A stretch of 10,646 nucleotides of DNA from CAYJAD01 sp964371835 (GTDB lineage Bacteria > Desulfobacterota > Desulfovibrionia > Desulfovibrionales > Desulfovibrionaceae): assembly GCA_964371835.1 (NCBI GenBank), contig CAYJOP010000071.1, positions 1-10,646 of the forward strand, read 5' to 3'. A program made the position numbers and the translations under genes. This document shows, in pieces, positions 1 to 6,903 of the stretch; the stretch's first letter is position 1, and every line of letters starts with the position of its first letter. The notes below the pieces were generated by a model that saw only the letters and a list, made by a program, of their open reading frames with translations, searched no databases and had not been told where the DNA came from.

Positions 1-3
1 TAG

Positions 4-20
4 TGTTGACTTTGTCAACA
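4..20. repeat. Perfect 7-bp inverted repeat with 3-base loop
   Basis: TGTTGAC (4-10) is followed by TTT and then its exact reverse complement GTCAACA (14-20). It lies just past the rplS terminator, at the window edge. It could be an operator or a second small hairpin, but the gene it would serve lies outside the window, so its role is open. Confidence 0.5.
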
Positions 21-23
21 CAT

Positions 24-63
24 TAAAAAAAAAGGATTTTGGTAAACCAAAATCCTTTTTTTT
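24..63. terminator. Intrinsic terminator after rplS, probably bidirectional
   Basis: A near-perfect palindrome has arms at about 31-42 and 47-58 (AAAGGATTTTGG paired with CCAAAATCCTTT) and a loop of about 4 bases. A-runs on one side and T-runs on the other mean a U-tract follows the stem in either direction. It begins about 20 bases beyond the rplS stop codon, so it most likely ends rplS transcripts. A gene reading rightward from outside the window could use it as well. Confidence 0.85.
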
Positions 64-82
64 AATTTCCAACTTGAAAATT

Positions 83-430
83 TTAATAGCGGTTGCGTGG
101 TTTAATACGAGCGGCCTTACCTTTGAGTTCACGAAGGTAGTAAAGGCGGCTACGGCGCACACGACCAAGGGTCACAACTTCCACCTTTTCAATGAATGGT
201 GAATGTAGTGGGAAAATACGCTCAACACCAACGCCGTCAGAAATTTTGCGCACTGTGAAGGTAGCATCAGTGGTGCCACGGTTAATGCGAATTACGTTGC
301 CTTGAAACATCTGCACACGTTCTTTTTCACCTTCAATAATGCGTAAATGCACTTTTACATTGTCGCCAGAACGAAATTTAGGCAAATCCATGCGCATGTT
401 TTCTAGTTCAATTTTCTTCATTATATCCAT
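83..430 (-). CDS. rplS: 50S ribosomal protein L19
   Basis: This is ribosomal protein L19 of the large subunit, which lies near the interface with the 30S subunit. At 115 residues it has the usual family length. Family features are visible: the F-R-x-G-D-N/T-V-x-V segment near residues 20-28, the E-G-x-K-x-R-x-Q-x-F-x-G stretch around residues 33-44, the R-R-x-x-R-x-x-x-L-Y-Y-L-R signature near residues 91-101, and a basic C-terminus. The first ATG is preferred over the internal ATG four codons on, because a strong AAAGGAG sits 7 bases before the first. The gene follows trmD, the usual partner, but after a 246-base gap with its own promoter. A strong terminator follows the stop codon. Confidence 0.97.
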   Translation of the reverse strand: MDIMKKIELENMRMDLPKFRSGDNVKVHLRIIEGEKERVQMFQGNVIRINRGTTDATFTVRKISDGVGVERIFPLHSPFIEKVEVVTLGRVRRSRLYYLRELKGKAARIKPRNRY

Positions 431-441
431 TATAAAGCTCC

Positions 442-556
442 TTTATCAGCTCTTTATTTTCGTAATTTCCGTTGGATTATTAGCTTCTTCAAAAAAGCAG
501 ATAAATTTATCAACTCTTTAATTTTGTAGCACCCATTGGGATTGGAGTTATTATCC
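442..556 (-). repeat. Imperfect internal duplication in the rplS leader
   Basis: Two 15-base blocks, 442-456 and 506-520, match at 14 of 15 positions and start 64 bases apart. Past each block the similarity continues more loosely on the plus strand: GTA, four bases, CC, one base, TTGG, then TTATTA. In the rplS mRNA this gives two similar modules, and the one nearer the gene runs into the Shine-Dalgarno region. Ribosomal protein leaders are often regulatory, so a paired protein or RNA binding site is conceivable. That role is inference; only the repeat is observed. Confidence 0.55.
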
Positions 557-584
557 TAACTTTCATCAATGTGCAACATGTTTT

Positions 585-611
585 TTTATACATTCAAGCA
601 TAATTTGTCAA
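585..611 (-). promoter_or_regulatory. Probable sigma-70 promoter of rplS
   Basis: Reading the minus strand, a perfect TTGACA (611-606) is followed 15 bases later by TATAAA (590-585). A 17-base spacing gives TAAAAA instead. The spacing of the better -10 is short, but the -35 is a full consensus match. A start near 578 would give rplS a leader of about 150 nt. No convincing terminator separates trmD from this point, so read-through from trmD is also likely. Confidence 0.6.
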
Positions 612-676
612 AGGCATTTTTTATAATTAAGCATTTTTTTAAAGTTTGAAAAAAAAATTATTCTAAATCATGAACA

Positions 677-1990
677 TTAATAAATATCTTGTAAAATTCG
701 ATCAAGCATAATGGCAGCAGCCGAGCGCACCGAAAGGTGATTATAATCGCCTAAATATCTTAAAGGCCGAAGTAGGGCATCGCAACCTTGCATAACCTCA
801 GGGGCTAAGCCATGCCCTGTGCCAAGTAATAATAATGCCGCACGCTCTTGTAGTTGATCCCTTGCATCTGCAAAAGAAATGTATTGGGGCATGGGGCTTT
901 TGTCAGCACCTTTAATTTCATCATCCCACTTGGCAGAACTGCCCCAAATTAAAGGTGTTTGCCCTGTTAAATTAGTGATGTGGGCCACGGCATCTTCAAT
1001 GGAAATGGCAGGTTGCACAAGGCGTAAAGCTTCGGCTCTGTCACCGTGATTTTTATTAGCCGCACCATGCAGCCAATGTTGCAATATGCCTTTTAGTACG
1101 TCTTGTTGGTCTTTTAACGGTGTGACCATATAAAATTTGCCAAGACCATAAGTTCTTGCCATGCGTGATATGTCATGAATATCAAGATTAGTGATGGAAG
1201 ATGTGCCAGAATGTTTACCTTCAATAATTACAGGGTGATGCACCAATGCAATAAAGAGATTGCGCCCTAGACGTGTTCTTGGTTCATTATTTAAATAATC
1301 AACATCGCTGGATTTTAATTGGGCATTGTTAAATATATCTGGTCTTTGCCTTAGGGTTATGCTTAAAGATTGTTGCCTGCGCCAAAGTGCTATGTTTTTG
1401 TGGTCACCACTGCGCAAAACTTCTGGCACGCTGTGGCCTTCAAAGTTTTCTGGCCTTGTAAAATGCGGATATTCCAAAAGTCCATGGGAAAAGCTCTCCT
1501 CGGTGCCAGATTCTTCCTTACCCATAAATCCTGGTATTAAGCGAGCAACGGCCTCCATAATGGCAAGGGCTGGTACTTCACCACCATTTAGCACCATGTC
1601 ACCCATACTTACATATTCAACTGGCAAAATGTCTGCAAGCCTTGCGTCAAAACCTTCATAGCGACCACAGACAAGTGTTAGGTTTTGTTCAGTGGCAAGC
1701 TCTTTTGCCATGGTCTGATTAAAGGGGCGACCAGCAGGAGATAGGACTAAAATTCTACCAGTTTTTGATATGTTAGCAATGGTTTTTAATATAGGCTCAA
1801 GCATGAAAACCATGCCTGGCCCTCCACCATAGGGGCGATCATCAACGGCCTTATGCACGCCATACCCATGCTCACGGGGATTATGTATATCCACGTGGAC
1901 AAGACCCTTTTCTTGTGCTTTTGCCATGAGGGCCATTTGCAAGGGTGAGCTAAAAAATTCTGGGAAAAGACTTACAAGATGAAAATGCAT
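677..1990 (-). CDS. trmD: tRNA (guanine-N1)-methyltransferase TrmD fused to a second SPOUT methyltransferase domain
   Basis: Residues 1 to about 235 are TrmD, which makes m1G37 in tRNAs and so prevents +1 frameshifts. It has D-D-R-P-Y-G-G-G-P-G-M (50-60), L-S-P-A-G-R (83-88), C-G-R-Y-E-G-F-D (108-115), S-M-G-D-x-V-L-N-G-G-E (128-138) and G-L-L-E-Y-P-H-F-T-R-P (170-180). Residues of about 250-437 form a second domain: T-N-L-D-I-H-D-I-S-R, R-A-E-A-L, L-L-L-L-G-T-G-H-G-L and N-H-L-S-V-R-S-A-A-A. This resembles the SAM-dependent RNA methyltransferase family of Thermotoga TM1570 (Pfam Methyltrn_RNA_4), whose substrate I do not know. Ordinary TrmD is about 250 residues, so this is a true two-domain fusion in one open frame. 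At the position of the catalytic Asp169 of E. coli there is Glu165 (T-E-E-S-F). The ATG at 1990 has an AGGTAG ribosome site close upstream. The gene lies 37 bases after its upstream neighbour, so it is probably co-transcribed. Confidence 0.95.
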   Translation of the reverse strand: MHFHLVSLFPEFFSSPLQMALMAKAQEKGLVHVDIHNPREHGYGVHKAVDDRPYGGGPGMVFMLEPILKTIANISKTGRILVLSPAGRPFNQTMAKELATEQNLTLVCGRYEGFDARLADILPVEYVSMGDMVLNGGEVPALAIMEAVARLIPGFMGKEESGTEESFSHGLLEYPHFTRPENFEGHSVPEVLRSGDHKNIALWRRQQSLSITLRQRPDIFNNAQLKSSDVDYLNNEPRTRLGRNLFIALVHHPVIIEGKHSGTSSITNLDIHDISRMARTYGLGKFYMVTPLKDQQDVLKGILQHWLHGAANKNHGDRAEALRLVQPAISIEDAVAHITNLTGQTPLIWGSSAKWDDEIKGADKSPMPQYISFADARDQLQERAALLLLGTGHGLAPEVMQGCDALLRPLRYLGDYNHLSVRSAAAIMLDRILQDIY

Positions 1991-2027
1991 GGACTACCTG
2001 TTTGAATAAATTTTACAATAATTTAGC

Positions 2028-2807
2028 TTAACGCTTAGCAAAGGCGGCAAGGCTTTTTCTTAAAAATTCTCGTACATTGGCATATAGATGCGGCTCACTA
2101 ATTAATAAATCCACATCACGCAAAACCACCACAAAGCAACCATTGTGTCTTGCTTGCATAAATGGGCGTAAATCTGGCGGTAGTTCAAGGGCCTTGGTGG
2201 CAGGCTGACCCATAACCACAACGGCTCTTGCCTTTAACATTTGCACGCCAGACCAAAAGGCTTGGGTGTGGGCCATTGGTTCTTGGCCATTTTGTAATGA
2301 CATAGCCGCAGGCCAAAAGGCATTTGTTCCCTTGGGAAGGGCCAAGTCACCTAAAATTTTACGCAAAAATGCACGTCGCTCATCGCTAGCATTGCCTGTT
2401 AGGTCTTCGCCAAGGTTCCAGTATGTCCAAACCACTGGGGCAGGAGCAGTTTTTTGTAATAACTCTTGCCACGGCTTTGGCCAATGCTCTGGTGGCAAGA
2501 AAAGGTTGGCATTTGTAGGAGTGGGGTTATGAGCTTGCGCAGGGGCAATATCTTGTGCATAGGTACGCCGTACTTGGGGTCTGCTTTGCACCTTGTTTGG
2601 CTGTGCCTGCTGTAAAGGTTGTGCTGATGGGCTAACTTGTGTATTTGGTATATTATTTTGAGGACTTGGTGTTTGCTGTGTATGGCACAGGGAAAAGCCA
2701 AGGGGCAAATTTTCCTTGGTTAAAATAAAATCTACGCCATGTTGTTGCCATGGCACAAGGTGTACAGGTGTATCTAAATGTCCAAAAGCCACGAGCACAA
2801 TCTCCAT
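2028..2807 (-). CDS. Hypothetical protein with a remote uracil-DNA-glycosylase-like C-terminal region
   Basis: I do not recognise this 259-residue protein firmly. Residues 1-42 form a compact hydrophobic start. Residues of about 43-105 are a Pro/Gln/Asn-rich, probably disordered linker. Residues of about 106-259 look globular. In that part G-E-D-L-T-G (133-138), R-x-F-L-R-K-I-L (145-152), an F-W-P (164-166), F-W-S-G-V-Q-M-L-K-A-R-A-V-V-V-M-G-Q-P-A-T (184-204) and a final P-H-L-Y-A-N-V-R-E-F-L follow the order of the family-4/5 uracil-DNA glycosylase fold (G-E-x-P-G, then a helix and 'VIVxLGxxA'). The G-E-x-P-G catalytic loop and Fe-S cysteines are not evident, so activity should not be assumed. 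The start lies 34 bases inside the end of coaBC in another frame, which suggests translational coupling. The ribosome site is weak. A role in repair or nucleotide binding is only a guess. Confidence 0.75.
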   Translation of the reverse strand: MEIVLVAFGHLDTPVHLVPWQQHGVDFILTKENLPLGFSLCHTQQTPSPQNNIPNTQVSPSAQPLQQAQPNKVQSRPQVRRTYAQDIAPAQAHNPTPTNANLFLPPEHWPKPWQELLQKTAPAPVVWTYWNLGEDLTGNASDERRAFLRKILGDLALPKGTNAFWPAAMSLQNGQEPMAHTQAFWSGVQMLKARAVVVMGQPATKALELPPDLRPFMQARHNGCFVVVLRDVDLLISEPHLYANVREFLRKSLAAFAKR

Positions 2808-4024
2808 CCCACTGTGAGTTTAGGCAGCACAGGCCAAGCCTCCTCACGACCATTTTTATCAATAACCACAACCTCATTGGTGGAGGATGCAAAACCAGAA
2901 TTGCTATTATTAATATTGTTGCCCACCAAAATATCAGCACCTTTGCGCTTTAACTTTTCACGCACAGCACCAAGTATGTCTGGGGTGGTTTCAGCGGCAA
3001 AGCCCATTATTTTTTGGTCTGGGCGTTTTTCCTCACAAATGCTGCGCAAAATATCAACAGTAGGTGCAAAATTAATATTTAAGCCCTGAGCATGATCAGC
3101 TTTTTTAAATTTTTCATTCTTGCTTGTAAATGTGTTTTGCGGTGTAAAATCAGCAACAGCAGCAGTAAATGCGCCCATGTTCATGCTTGGCCATAAATCC
3201 TTAGCGGCCTCATGCATTTCATGGGCAGAAACCACATCATAACGGCGAATGTCCGCTGGTAAAAAGCAACACTTTTCAGACACAGGGCCACAAACTGCAT
3301 GAACCTCAGCCCCACGTAACCACGCTGATATGGCAATGGATGCGCCCATACCACCAGTGGATGGGTTTGACCAATAACGCACAGCGTCCCATTGTTCTCT
3401 GGTGGGCCCAAGGGTTAGCATAAGTTTAACGCCCTTCATATCTTGTGGGGTAATTGCTTTTAGGGATGCAAGCCAAATTTGGCGCAAATCTGCAAGACGG
3501 CCTTGGCCTGTATCTCCACAAGCTGTGCTGCCACAATCTGGCACAATTATTTGCACGCCACGACTTTCAAGCTTGGCTATATTTTCTTTAGTGGCGGCAT
3601 TGTTCCACATGCGTGGGTTCATGGCTGGTGCAACTAGCAAAGGTCCTTCAAAGGCTAGGGCTTGGCAAGAGAGTAGAGTGTCTGCATTGCCATGGGCTAA
3701 ATGCGCAATAGTTGCGGCAGTGGCAGGCGCTATAACCATGACTTTGCAAATTTGTCCTGGTTCTAAGTGTCCAAATACACTTTCTTTCTCCCACATTTCT
3801 GTGTATATTGTGGCTGCACCCAAGGCTTCAAAACTTAGCCCAGTAATAAATCTTTGTGCAGATTCAGTTAAGGTAACACTAACGTGAATATGATTTGCCA
3901 TCCACCAACGCACTAAATCCAAGGCTCTAAAAGCCGCAATGGAACCACACACCCCAAGGTGCAAGCTAATATTTTTTAAATGGCTGTGCTCGTCAAAATT
4001 ATATGGAGGGGCGTAATAATCCAT
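2774..4024 (-). CDS. coaBC: Bifunctional phosphopantothenoylcysteine decarboxylase / phosphopantothenate-cysteine ligase
   Basis: CoaBC joins cysteine to 4'-phosphopantothenate (CoaB) and decarboxylates the product to 4'-phosphopantetheine with FMN (CoaC), two steps of coenzyme A synthesis. The CoaC half (about 18-190) shows G-V-C-G-S-I-A-A-F (24-32), the proposed catalytic His86 in F-G-H-L, A-P-A-T-A-A-T-I (99-106), P-A-M-N-P-R-M-W (133-140) and the substrate-clamp Cys169 in T-A-C-G-D-T-G. The CoaB half (about 198-416) has L-G-P-T-R-E (205-210), a conserved Asn220 in S-N-P-S-T-G-G-M-G, the Lys pair F-K-K (307-308), G-F-A-A-E-T and the D-I-L-V-G-N-N segment. The usual G-G-T-R-E and S-S-G-K-M-G motifs are slightly altered. 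Its 416 residues are close to the family length. An AAGGA lies 8 bases before the ATG. It heads the minus-strand group with the gene at 2028 and trmD. Confidence 0.95.
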   Translation of the reverse strand: MDYYAPPYNFDEHSHLKNISLHLGVCGSIAAFRALDLVRWWMANHIHVSVTLTESAQRFITGLSFEALGAATIYTEMWEKESVFGHLEPGQICKVMVIAPATAATIAHLAHGNADTLLSCQALAFEGPLLVAPAMNPRMWNNAATKENIAKLESRGVQIIVPDCGSTACGDTGQGRLADLRQIWLASLKAITPQDMKGVKLMLTLGPTREQWDAVRYWSNPSTGGMGASIAISAWLRGAEVHAVCGPVSEKCCFLPADIRRYDVVSAHEMHEAAKDLWPSMNMGAFTAAVADFTPQNTFTSKNEKFKKADHAQGLNINFAPTVDILRSICEEKRPDQKIMGFAAETTPDILGAVREKLKRKGADILVGNNINNSNSGFASSTNEVVVIDKNGREEAWPVLPKLTVGWRLCSWLLDI

Positions 4025-4087
4025 GTTTATTCCTTAAAGGGTTTAGAATTTATACATAAAATTGTGAAGTTGAGCATTACTCCCAGC

Positions 4088-4117
4088 ATAATACCCTATG
4101 AAGGTATGGGCTGACAA
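4088..4117 (-). promoter_or_regulatory. Probable sigma-70 promoter of coaBC
   Basis: On the minus strand TTGTCA (4117-4112, 5 of 6 to consensus) is followed after 18 bases by TATTAT (4093-4088, 5 of 6). A start near 4081 would leave a leader of about 55 nt before the coaBC ATG. It lies in the 147-base gap between divergent coaBC and queA. I see no equally clear promoter for queA in that gap. Confidence 0.6.
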
Positions 4118-4171
4118 GGTAAGTTTTTTATGTTAGACGCTGTGGATTGTATGCATGCATGAAGGTGTAAA

Positions 4172-5278
4172 ATGTTTATAGATGAAAAAGATTATCTTCG
4201 CACTTCCTATGATTTTGAATTGCCAGAAGAACTTATAGCCCAACATCCTCCAGAAGAACGTGGCCATTCTCGACTAATGGTCATGAGCCGTAAGGCCACT
4301 ACCAGTGGTGTTACGCATACGCAATTTTCAGATCTTGGGCAATATATACCCAATGATTGTTTGTTAATTGTTAATAATTCTCGTGTATTGCAGGCAAGAT
4401 TGCTGGGGACTCGTGAAACTGGCGGCAAGGTTGAATTTTTACTTTTGACCCCACTTCCCTTGGTCACAGCTGAGGCTAAGCCAGTGGCTGGCAAGGAAGG
4501 ATGGTATGAAGCAGAGGCCAGTGGCCTTGTGCGTACTGGTGGTAGGGTTAATGATGGCGATGAATTTCAATTTGGTGCAGGCATTAGTGTAAAAGTGCTT
4601 GAATCTGGTCCTTTTGGGCAGAGGAAGGTTGTTCTTTGTTGGCATGGTGATTTAGCACAGGCCTTTGCCGCCACTGGGCATATACCATTGCCCCCATATA
4701 TTAAACGCAGCGATGATGATGAAGATCAAACTCGCTATCAAACAATTTTTGCTCGCTCAGATAAAGTTGGTTCAGTGGCAGCACCCACAGCTGGTTTGCA
4801 CTTTACCGAAACCTTGCATAATGATTTATTGTCACATGGTTGCGAATGGGCAGAAGTGACATTATATGTGGGTTATGGAACTTTTAGTCCTGTGCGCAAT
4901 GATGATATTCGCAGTCATCGTATGCATAGGGAATATATAGAAATACCAGAAGCCACTGCCACTGCCATTGCCAAGGCAAAAGCAGAAAATAGGCCCATTA
5001 TTGCCATTGGCACAACGTCAGTTAGGGCTTTGGAAGGTGTTGTAGAACTATGCGGAAAAGTACAACCTTTTACAGGTTGGACAGATATATTTTTGTATCC
5101 AGGGCGTGGTTTTAAGGTGGTTGATGGAATTATTACAAATTTCCATTTGCCAGAGTCATCATTAATAATGATGATTTCTGCCTTTGCTGGGCGTGAGCGC
5201 ATACTCAATGCTTATGAAGATGCAATTAAGCATAATTATAGGTTTTTTTCCTATGGTGATGCCATGTTAATTTATTAA
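4172..5278 (+). CDS. queA: S-adenosylmethionine:tRNA ribosyltransferase-isomerase
   Basis: QueA transfers and isomerises the ribosyl group of SAM onto preQ1 at position 34 of tRNA, making epoxyqueuosine on the way to queuosine. Signatures run through the protein: the F-E-L-P-x-E-L-I-A-Q-x-P start (16-27), N-N-S-R-V-x-x-A-R-L (67-77), V-A-A-P-T-A-G-L-H-F-T near residue 205, V-x-Y-G-T-F-x-P-V-R, H-x-M-H-x-E-Y, G-T-T-S-V-R-A-L-E, and the C-terminal G-F-K-V-V-D-G-I-I-T-N-F-H-L-P-E-S and Y-R-F-F-S-Y-G-D-A-M-L-I. At 368 residues it is slightly longer than the E. coli enzyme (about 356). A GAAGG sits 6 bases before the chosen ATG. No other queuosine gene is nearby and no clear intrinsic terminator follows. 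Confidence 0.97.
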   Translation: MFIDEKDYLRTSYDFELPEELIAQHPPEERGHSRLMVMSRKATTSGVTHTQFSDLGQYIPNDCLLIVNNSRVLQARLLGTRETGGKVEFLLLTPLPLVTAEAKPVAGKEGWYEAEASGLVRTGGRVNDGDEFQFGAGISVKVLESGPFGQRKVVLCWHGDLAQAFAATGHIPLPPYIKRSDDDEDQTRYQTIFARSDKVGSVAAPTAGLHFTETLHNDLLSHGCEWAEVTLYVGYGTFSPVRNDDIRSHRMHREYIEIPEATATAIAKAKAENRPIIAIGTTSVRALEGVVELCGKVQPFTGWTDIFLYPGRGFKVVDGIITNFHLPESSLIMMISAFAGRERILNAYEDAIKHNYRFFSYGDAMLIY

Positions 5279-5330
5279 TGAATTATACAAATATTTTTGT
5301 GTTTGAGTATTATTTAATGATTTAAGAAGT

Positions 5331-5548
5331 TAAAATCTGCCGAAACTTACTAACCTTAAACCGACGGAGTCGCCCGCGGTAGCGGGCTGTAGAGCGAGTG
5401 AGGCAGGCAAATGGAATTTACTTCCATTTGCATAAAATCTGCCGAAACTTACTAACCTTAAACCGACGGAGTCGCCCGCGGTAGCGGGCTGTAGAGCGAG
5501 TGAGGCAGGCAAATGGAATTTACTTCCATTTGCATAAAATCTGCCGAA
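5331..5548. repeat. Perfect 102-bp tandem duplication with a third 14-base partial copy
   Basis: Copies at 5331-5432 and 5433-5534 are identical by eye, and a partial third copy covers 5535-5548. Each unit holds two hairpins. One is GC-rich (GCCCGC, loop GGTA, GCGGGC; 5372-5387 and 5474-5489). The other is AT-rich with a 10-bp stem (GCAAATGGAA, loop TTTAC, TTCCATTTGC; 5407-5431 and 5509-5533). The array fills most of the gap between queA and vorD and ends just before the vorD ribosome site. Its GC-rich core contrasts with the AT-rich flanks. It is not CRISPR, since there are no spacers. Confidence 0.95.
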
Positions 5549-5572
5549 CGAGCGAATAAAAGGAGTTTGAAT

Positions 5573-5806
5573 ATGGCTAGAGTAGCCTTTCTGGAAGAGC
5601 GGTGTAAGGGCTGTTTGCTTTGCACAACCGTGTGTCCTAAAAGTATAATAACCAAGGCTGAGCGTTTTAATCGTCAAGGTTATCAAGTGGTGGAAGTTAC
5701 AGCAGATAAAGTATCTGAATGTACAGCCTGTGCTTCATGTGGCTTAATTTGCCCAGATGTTGCCATCCGTGTATTTAAAAATCGCAAAGAAAAGGAAGGT
5801 GCATAA
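5573..5806 (+). CDS. vorD: 2-oxoacid:ferredoxin oxidoreductase, 2x[4Fe-4S] ferredoxin subunit (delta)
   Basis: This is a small 77-residue iron-sulfur subunit with two complete C-x2-C-x2-C-x3-C-P motifs: Cys11, 14, 17, 21 and Cys50, 53, 56, 60. Each should hold one 4Fe-4S cluster, passing electrons from the TPP site of the partner subunits to free ferredoxin. The start chosen is the ATG in M-A-R-V-A-F, which has AAGGAG seven bases upstream. A longer reading frame beginning at 5513 would be encoded by the tandem repeat and lacks a ribosome site. The stop overlaps the next start by one base (TAATG), so the gene is translationally coupled to the alpha subunit. It could equally be called korD; the name depends on the enzyme's substrate. 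Confidence 0.92.
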   Translation: MARVAFLEERCKGCLLCTTVCPKSIITKAERFNRQGYQVVEVTADKVSECTACASCGLICPDVAIRVFKNRKEKEGA

Positions 5807-6903
5807 TGAGCACCCAAAAAGACGAACGCGTACTTATTAAAGGTAATGAAGCCATAGCTTTTGGTGCAATAGATGCTGGTTGTCGTTGCTATTTTGGTTA
5901 TCCCATAACCCCACAAAATGAAATTCCAGAGGCCATGTCTGGCTTATTGCCTAAGTGCGATGGTAGTTTTGTGCAGGCTGAGAGTGAAATTGGTTCCATT
6001 AATATGGTACTAGGTGCTGGTGCTTGTGGCGTTGCTGCCATGACCTCATCTTCAAGTTGTGGTATTTCGCTCATGCAAGAAGGTATTTCTTACATGGCTG
6101 GCAGTCACATTCCAGGCGTAATTGTTAATATGAGTCGTGGTGGACCTGGCCTTGGCGACATTGGTCCATCACAAGGTGATTATTTTCAATCTGTAAAAGG
6201 CGGCGGACATGGCGATTATCGTACCTTGGTGTTAGCTCCTGCCACTGCTCAAGAATGTTATGATATAATGTTTGATGCCTTCTCCTTGGCATTTAAATAT
6301 CGTAATCCCATCATGGTTTTGGGTGATGCCATCATTGGGCAGATTAAAGAGCCAGTTTTACGCAAAGCTCCAAAAGATGCCTCAGGCGTTGAAGGTTTCA
6401 AAAAACTTTCTGCACCTTGGCGTGTGGAAGGTTATAAAAGCCGTAGTGACCAAACCACTCGTTTGCTAAAATCTGTTTATTTGGCAGAGGGTGCGCTTGC
6501 AGCGCGCAATGAACTTTTGCAAGAAAAATATACTGCCATGCAGGTAGAAGCGCGCGCCGTTTGTCATGATTGTGACGATGCCGAGCTTGTAATTGTGGCC
6601 TATGGTTCCATTGGGCGCATTGCTCAAAGTGCAGTGCGTCATTTGCGTGATCAAGGTCATAAAATTGGTTTATTCCGACCTGTTACCTTGTTCCCCTTCC
6701 CTAAGGCAGAGTTACAAGACCTTGCAAAAAAGGGTAAGCGTTTCTTGGTGATTGAGCAAAATCTTGGACAAATGGTTGAAGATGTTCGCCTTGCCCTTAT
6801 GGGTACAGATGCAAACGTTGCTTGGCATGGTGTTATGCCTGGCCTATTTATTGGTGCAGATGCGCTAATTCAGCCCATTGAAACAAGCTTGGGAGCAAAA
6901 TAA
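5806..6903 (+). CDS. vorB: 2-oxoacid:ferredoxin oxidoreductase alpha subunit (VorB/KorA type)
   Basis: This is the alpha chain of a multi-subunit ferredoxin-dependent 2-oxoacid oxidoreductase, which turns a 2-oxoacid plus CoA into acyl-CoA, CO2 and reduced ferredoxin. Visible features are K-G-N-E-A-I-A (12-18), the Y-P-I-T-P substrate/TPP-contact motif (32-36), Q-A-E-S-E (57-61), T-S-S-S-S-x-G-I-S-L near residue 80, R-G-G-P-G-L, Q-G-D-Y-F-Q and G-H-G-D-Y-R. A C-terminal domain of about residues 255-350 matches the transketolase-C-like region (I-V-A-Y-G-S-I-G-R, R-P-V-T-L-F-P-F-P). At 365 residues it has the family length. The wording of the motifs is closest, from memory, to 3-methyl-2-oxobutanoate (isovalerate) oxidoreductase VorB, but 2-oxoglutarate enzymes are near relatives. 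It overlaps both neighbours by one base. Confidence 0.92.
   Translation: MSTQKDERVLIKGNEAIAFGAIDAGCRCYFGYPITPQNEIPEAMSGLLPKCDGSFVQAESEIGSINMVLGAGACGVAAMTSSSSCGISLMQEGISYMAGSHIPGVIVNMSRGGPGLGDIGPSQGDYFQSVKGGGHGDYRTLVLAPATAQECYDIMFDAFSLAFKYRNPIMVLGDAIIGQIKEPVLRKAPKDASGVEGFKKLSAPWRVEGYKSRSDQTTRLLKSVYLAEGALAARNELLQEKYTAMQVEARAVCHDCDDAELVIVAYGSIGRIAQSAVRHLRDQGHKIGLFRPVTLFPFPKAELQDLAKKGKRFLVIEQNLGQMVEDVRLALMGTDANVAWHGVMPGLFIGADALIQPIETSLGAK

Noticed and set aside
612..676. Terminator after trmD
   Set aside because: A- and T-runs are present, including GCATTTTTT twice, but no G-C-containing stem precedes a U-tract on the minus strand.
2653..2940. Minus-strand frame across the coaBC / hypothetical-gene junction
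   Set aside because: It overlaps two better-supported genes in another frame, and its product shows no family features; it is a shadow.
5279..5330. Terminator after queA
   Set aside because: Only a 5-bp A/T hairpin (ACAAA/TTTGT) is present, too weak to call.
5331..5548. Possible CRISPR array
   Set aside because: The units are directly adjacent and identical over their whole 102 bases, with no variable spacers and no cas genes nearby.
5513..5572. Upstream ATG that would lengthen vorD by 20 residues
   Set aside because: The extension is encoded by the tandem repeat, has no ribosome site and is absent from the ferredoxin-like family start; the ATG at 5573 has AAGGAG at proper spacing.
5330..5686. 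Minus-strand reading frame with a repeated 34-residue unit
   Set aside because: The protein repeat arises only because the 102-bp DNA repeat is a multiple of three; the rest runs antisense through vorD, and no ribosome site supports it.
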